Positions 61,250-64,000 of a stretch of DNA of 64,000 nt are shown here, piece after piece. The position numbers and the translations under genes were made by a program. Position 1 is the stretch's first letter. Each line of letters begins with the position of its first letter. This stretch comes from Solwaraspora sp. WMMA2056 (GTDB taxonomy: Bacteria > Actinomycetota > Actinomycetes > Mycobacteriales > Micromonosporaceae): the NCBI RefSeq assembly GCF_030345095.1, contig NZ_CP128360.1, positions 5,332,001-5,396,000 of the forward strand. Direction: 5' to 3'. The notes under the pieces are model-generated. The model made no database searches. It had not been told where the DNA came from and worked only from the letters and a program-made list of their open reading frames with translations.

Positions 61250-61321
61250 CACCCTCAGACTCTCGCTCCACGCTCAGCATTCGCCACCGGTCGTCAGGTC
61301 GAGGAGGGACGGACAGGGACA

Positions 61322-61393
61322 GCTGGATGCTGGTTCGATTCCAGCCCGCGCCTCCACGCGGCGCGGTAGTTTAAGGGCAAAACCCGGTGTCAT
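61322..61393 (+). tRNA. Circularly permuted tRNA-like gene B
   Basis: T-arm GCTGG-TTCGATT-CCAGC (61329-61345), acceptor CCGCGCC (61346-61352), U73, encoded CCA (61354-61356), spacer CGC, then acceptor GGCGCGG (61360-61366), TA, and D-arm GTTT-AAGGGCA-AAAC (61369-61383). The acceptor pairs 7 of 7 and the D-stem 4 of 4. The anticodon stem is less certain: CCGGT (61384-61388) can pair with GCTGG (61322-61326) only with two G-U pairs and a two-base variable region. CAT follows U33 in the 5' part, but the anticodon cannot be fixed. Same architecture as gene A, including the three-base spacer. Confidence 0.55.
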
Positions 61394-61447
61394 GAGAGTG
61401 ATCCGGCCCGCTAAACGTGTTGACGACAGCAAGTGGGTGGCAGCCCA

Positions 61448-61480
61448 GAGGCCCGGAGACAGGACAGGTCTCCGGGCCTC
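61448..61480 (+). terminator. Terminator of the tRNA-like transcript
   Basis: Perfect 13-bp inverted repeat (61448-61460 with 61468-61480, loop AGGACAG), the strongest hairpin nearby. It can also serve the minus-strand gene ending at 61495. Confidence 0.75.
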
Positions 61481-61494
61481 GCCATGTCGTCGGC

Positions 61495-62142
61495 TCAGGG
61501 GCAGGGCTGCCAGGCCATGTGGTAGGTGGTCTCGATGCTGCCGTCGGTCGAGTCCATCGTCAGGAAGCTCTCCCCTGTCGACGTGCCCTTGGTCAGCCGC
61601 AGCTCAGTGTTGATGTTGAGGTTGCGCAGCTCACCACAGGGGTGCCAGACCACGGAACCGATCGGGACCTCGTCGGTGACCACCCAGTTGTCGTCCAGCG
61701 GCGCGGCGATCGGGTGGTTGGTGGAGGTGCTCTCGGTCATGCCCTGGAAGTAGTAGTTGGCCATCTGCGTGGCGATGGCACCCGGCTCGAGCAGGCCGTA
61801 CCCCCGGTAGTCCACCTTGACGATCGCGAAGGTGTAGCCGGCCGGGACGTGCACCAGCACGTTGAGCTGGCAGTTGCGGCGCCCGTCGGTGACCGGGATG
61901 CCGGGGCCGGCCTGGACCAGGTAGTCGCTGTAGATCGTGGTGAAGGCCGTGTTGTCCGGCGAGACCGCCACGTCCGCAGTGCCGGGCTCGCAACCGGAGC
62001 CGGCCATCGCGACCAACTCGATGACGACCTTGTCGGCGGGTGGGTCGTCCATGATGCTGCGAGCGGACGCGGGCGCCCCCGCGATCAGTGACGAGGCGAG
62101 CAGCGCGAGCACCACACCGCCGCGCGTCAGCAGTTTGCGCAT
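61495..62142 (-). CDS. Secreted DUF4360 protein
   Basis: 215 residues from ATG 62142, GGAGG upstream. The signal peptide ends 'AGAPASARS'. DUF4360 features: 'IELVAMAGSGCEPGTADVAV' with 'SPDNTAFTTIYSDYLVQAG', 'RRNCQLNVLVHVPAGYTFAI', 'YRGYGLLEPGA' and 'GELRNLNINTELRLTKGTST'. The family (about 200 residues, two or more disulfides, extracellular) is common in fungi and actinobacteria and has no assigned function. A divergent paralogue starts 480 bases away. Confidence 0.85.
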   Translation of the reverse strand: MRKLLTRGGVVLALLASSLIAGAPASARSIMDDPPADKVVIELVAMAGSGCEPGTADVAVSPDNTAFTTIYSDYLVQAGPGIPVTDGRRNCQLNVLVHVPAGYTFAIVKVDYRGYGLLEPGAIATQMANYYFQGMTESTSTNHPIAAPLDDNWVVTDEVPIGSVVWHPCGELRNLNINTELRLTKGTSTGESFLTMDSTDGSIETTYHMAWQPCP

Positions 62143-62623
62143 GAAACTACCTCCAAGGCTTGATTTGACCTTGCATGCGCGCCAACTTACTTCTGGCATC
62201 GATGAATGTCAACGTCTAATGTTTATGCTGAACACTGACACAAAGTTGAGCCGAATCCGACCGAGAACCGGACGCAAGTCGCCATTATCCGAAGGTCGAC
62301 CCGAAGCCGCGCCGACACACACTGCGAGCGCAACAGCCATTCCAGCCAGACATAAGCCCCGAAATCGGGACGGTATCTCCGGCAGATCGCGCCCAGCAGT
62401 GATCAATTTGCGGACTCCTCCGGTATTGCATTGGTGAACAACAATGCTTGCGATGCTCGCCGCATCTGGTTATCATGCATTCGCGGGCCACCAGCGAGGT
62501 GACCGTTCCAACCACTTGCGACCCTGCGCCAGGAACCCAGAGAGCAAGGAGCCGCGCGGGCTGTTCGGCACCACCGCACGTTTCCATCCGGTTGATATCG
62601 GCTCCACCCGGGAGGGGATTGGT
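62143..62623. promoter_or_regulatory. Divergent intergenic region between DUF4360 paralogues
   Basis: 480 bases, noticeably less GC-rich at 62160-62240 and 62400-62480 than the genes, fitting promoters on both strands. I find no gene or clear operator in it. Confidence 0.4.
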
Positions 62624-63274
62624 ATGTCTAGAAACCTCGTCGGCACCGGACGCGGAATCGGCACCGCACTCGGCGTGGCCCTCGCGCTGTGTCTGGTCGC
62701 GCCGGCCCACGCGGCACCGGTCAACCCGGCGGGCGCCCCCGAGGGCAGCATCTCCGTCGAGGTGCTCGCCGCCAACGGCTCCGGTTGCGCGCCCGGTACG
62801 GCCAGGGTCGTCGCCCAACCCGACGGCTCCGGCTTCCGGATCCGCTACTTCGATTTCGTCGCCAGCGCTGGCGGCGGAACCGACCCCGCCGCCAGTCGGC
62901 GGAACTGCCAGCTCGGCGTCCTCGTCACGGTGCCGGCCGGTTGGACGTTCGCCGTCGCCACCGCCGACTACCGGGGCCGCGCCGCAGTGCCCGCCGGGGC
63001 GGCCGGTCTGCAGCGCACCAACTACTACTGGCAGGGATCCTCGGACTCCAGCCGCACCGAGGAGACCTTCGACGGGCCGTACCACGGGCTCTGGTCCACC
63101 CGCGACGCCGCACCGGTGCTGTCCTACCTGCCCTGTGGACAGCAGCGGGTGCTCAACATCAACACCGAGCTGCGGGTCGACGCCGGCACGTCCGCAGGCA
63201 TCACCACCATGTCGATGACCAGCACCGACGCTGACATCGACACCTTGTTCAACCTTGCCTGGCAGCGGTGCTGA
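62624..63274 (+). CDS. Secreted DUF4360 protein, paralogue
   Basis: 216 residues from ATG 62624, GGGAGGGG upstream. Signal peptide 'ALGVALALCLVAPAHAAP'. The same landmarks as the divergent gene: 'VEVLAANGSGCAPGTARVVA', 'RRNCQLGVLVTVPAGWTFAV', 'DYRGRAAVPAGA', 'QRVLNINTELRVDAGTSAG' and a C-terminal 'LAWQRC'. The two probably arose by inverted duplication. Extracellular; function unknown. Confidence 0.85.
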   Translation: MSRNLVGTGRGIGTALGVALALCLVAPAHAAPVNPAGAPEGSISVEVLAANGSGCAPGTARVVAQPDGSGFRIRYFDFVASAGGGTDPAASRRNCQLGVLVTVPAGWTFAVATADYRGRAAVPAGAAGLQRTNYYWQGSSDSSRTEETFDGPYHGLWSTRDAAPVLSYLPCGQQRVLNINTELRVDAGTSAGITTMSMTSTDADIDTLFNLAWQRC

Positions 63275-63365
63275 CCGCGCTGGGCTGACCTGCCACGCGC
63301 CAGCACCGAGGTCGCCACGACAGGCAGGCGAACAGCGTCGACGGGCACCGAGGCGCATCCGACGG

Positions 63366-63393
63366 GCGTGGGCAGCGGCTCCGCTGCCCACGC
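63366..63393. terminator. Bidirectional hairpin terminator
   Basis: GCGTGGGCAGCGG-CT-CCGCTGCCCACGC: a perfect 13-bp stem between convergent genes. Confidence 0.7.
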
Positions 63394-63410
63394 CTCGCGA
63401 CCGTGCCGCG

Positions 63411-64000
63411 TCATCGTCCGGTGAGCCGCAGGCCGACCGGGGTGCCCACCGTGCGATGGGCACGCAGAAACCCGTCCACCGACGCCGACCAGGGGAACCG
63501 TTCGGCCCGCGCCCGGGCCGCCGCCCGCCGGGCCGACTCCGGACGCCGCGCCAGCTCGACGATCGCGTCGGCGAAGCCGACTCCCCCACCGGTGGCGGCC
63601 AGTCCCGCGTCGGCGACCACCTCCGGCAGCGCGCTCTCGGCGGCGACCACCACGGGCGTGCCACTGGCCAACGCCTCCAGCGCGGCCAGCCCGAAGGTCT
63701 CCACCGGCCCCGGTGCGACCACCACGTCGGCGCTGGCCATCAACCGGGCGATCTCGGTGCGGTCGTCGACGTAGTTGGCGAAGTGCACCGCCAGGCCGGC
63801 GGCTGCGGCCTGTTCACGCAGCCCTGCCTGGCGAGGACCGGTGCCGACGAACACTCCCACCGCCGCGACCCGGCGGCGGCGCAACTGCGCGAGGGCGGCG
63901 AGCACCCGTTCCGGACATTTTTCCGCCGACAACCGGGCACAGTGCAGCACCAGCAACTCACCGGCCGGGGCGTACCGCTGCCGGACGGCAGGATCGTAGC
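63411..64000 (-). CDS. Glycosyltransferase family 4, C-terminal part (5' truncated by window)
   Basis: About 195 residues are visible; the acceptor-binding N-terminal half is beyond the right edge. GT-B donor domain: 'LLVLHCARLSAEKCPERVL' (GT4 strand-helix), 'VGVFVGTGPRQAGLREQAAA', 'VDDRTEIARLMASADVVVAP' and the E-x7-E motif in 'GPVETFGLAALEALASGTPV'. It transfers a sugar from a nucleotide donor, as in envelope glycolipid or mannosyltransferase pathways; the substrate cannot be told. Confidence 0.85.
   Translation of the reverse strand, partial: YDPAVRQRYAPAGELLVLHCARLSAEKCPERVLAALAQLRRRRVAAVGVFVGTGPRQAGLREQAAAAGLAVHFANYVDDRTEIARLMASADVVVAPGPVETFGLAALEALASGTPVVVAAESALPEVVADAGLAATGGGVGFADAIVELARRPESARRAAARARAERFPWSASVDGFLRAHRTVGTPVGLRLTGR

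Noticed and set aside
61076-61480. Group I intron halves around a permuted exon
   Set aside because: The flanks are only about 70-100 bases each and I cannot find the conserved P7/P3 core strands, so the idea has no direct support.
1-64000. CRISPR arrays, rRNA genes and intact insertion sequences
   Set aside because: I saw no regularly spaced short repeats, no rRNA-like sequence and no complete transposase.

Overview
The window is high-GC actinobacterial DNA. It most resembles a Micromonosporaceae chromosome (Micromonospora or a close relative). The grounds are GTG/TTG starts with strong GGAGG sites, an Lsr2 nucleoid protein, a DUF5753 helix-turn-helix/DUF397 pair with its usual small zinc-ribbon neighbours, many Tat and Sec secreted proteins and long GTGA/ATGA-coupled operons. 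The genus is inferred from gene content only.

Layout. 1-5 kb: the tail of an Lrp/AsnC regulator, a two-gene AAA15 ATPase/RloB pair of the AbiL/RloAB defence type, a PatB-like C-S lyase, a duplicated-domain secreted protein and an SGNH esterase. 5-11 kb: a tandem LtrA membrane protein, a small secreted protein, and a Tat-exported PAP2 phosphatase with an autotransporter-type beta-strand repeat. 11-14 kb: three very small genes, the HTH/DUF397 pair, and a graveyard holding a frameshifted gene, an IS256 transposase scrap and the 3' end of a group II intron. 14-28 kb: a polymorphic toxin locus on the minus strand, made of a 2179-residue secreted DNRLRE/LamG/repeat protein, a roughly 2300-residue RHS-Hint protein ending in a deaminase-like toxin, and a SUKH-3 type immunity gene.

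28-45.5 kb: an XRE-cupin regulator faces a long minus-strand operon whose junctions mostly overlap. In transcription order it encodes a peptide/nickel-type ABC importer (binding protein, two permeases, one double ATPase), hydantoinase/oxoprolinase A, two tandem hydantoinase/oxoprolinase B paralogues, an amidohydrolase, an NTF2-like protein, a quinone reductase, a TIGR04076 protein, an LLM flavin oxidoreductase and an alpha/beta hydrolase. Together they look like uptake and ring opening of an amide or lactam type compound, followed by redox steps.

45.5-60 kb: a lipoprotein behind a CebR-like box, a membrane sulfatase/LTA-synthase-like enzyme, a two-gene terpene cyclase unit, a DoxX protein, Lsr2, a DUF2726 protein, a ferredoxin/ferric-reductase/ApbE group, a secreted HExxHxxGxxH metalloprotease and a CBM2 protein. 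60-64 kb: a conserved hypothetical gene, two tandem tRNA-like genes whose halves lie in reversed (circularly permuted) order inside a structured transcript, two divergent DUF4360 secreted proteins, and the end of a GT4 glycosyltransferase.

The most unusual signal is the pair of permuted tRNA-like genes near 61.2-61.4 kb. In each, a T-arm plus 3' acceptor strand with an encoded CCA is followed, after exactly three bases, by a 5' acceptor strand that pairs with it perfectly over 7 bp and then by a D-arm.
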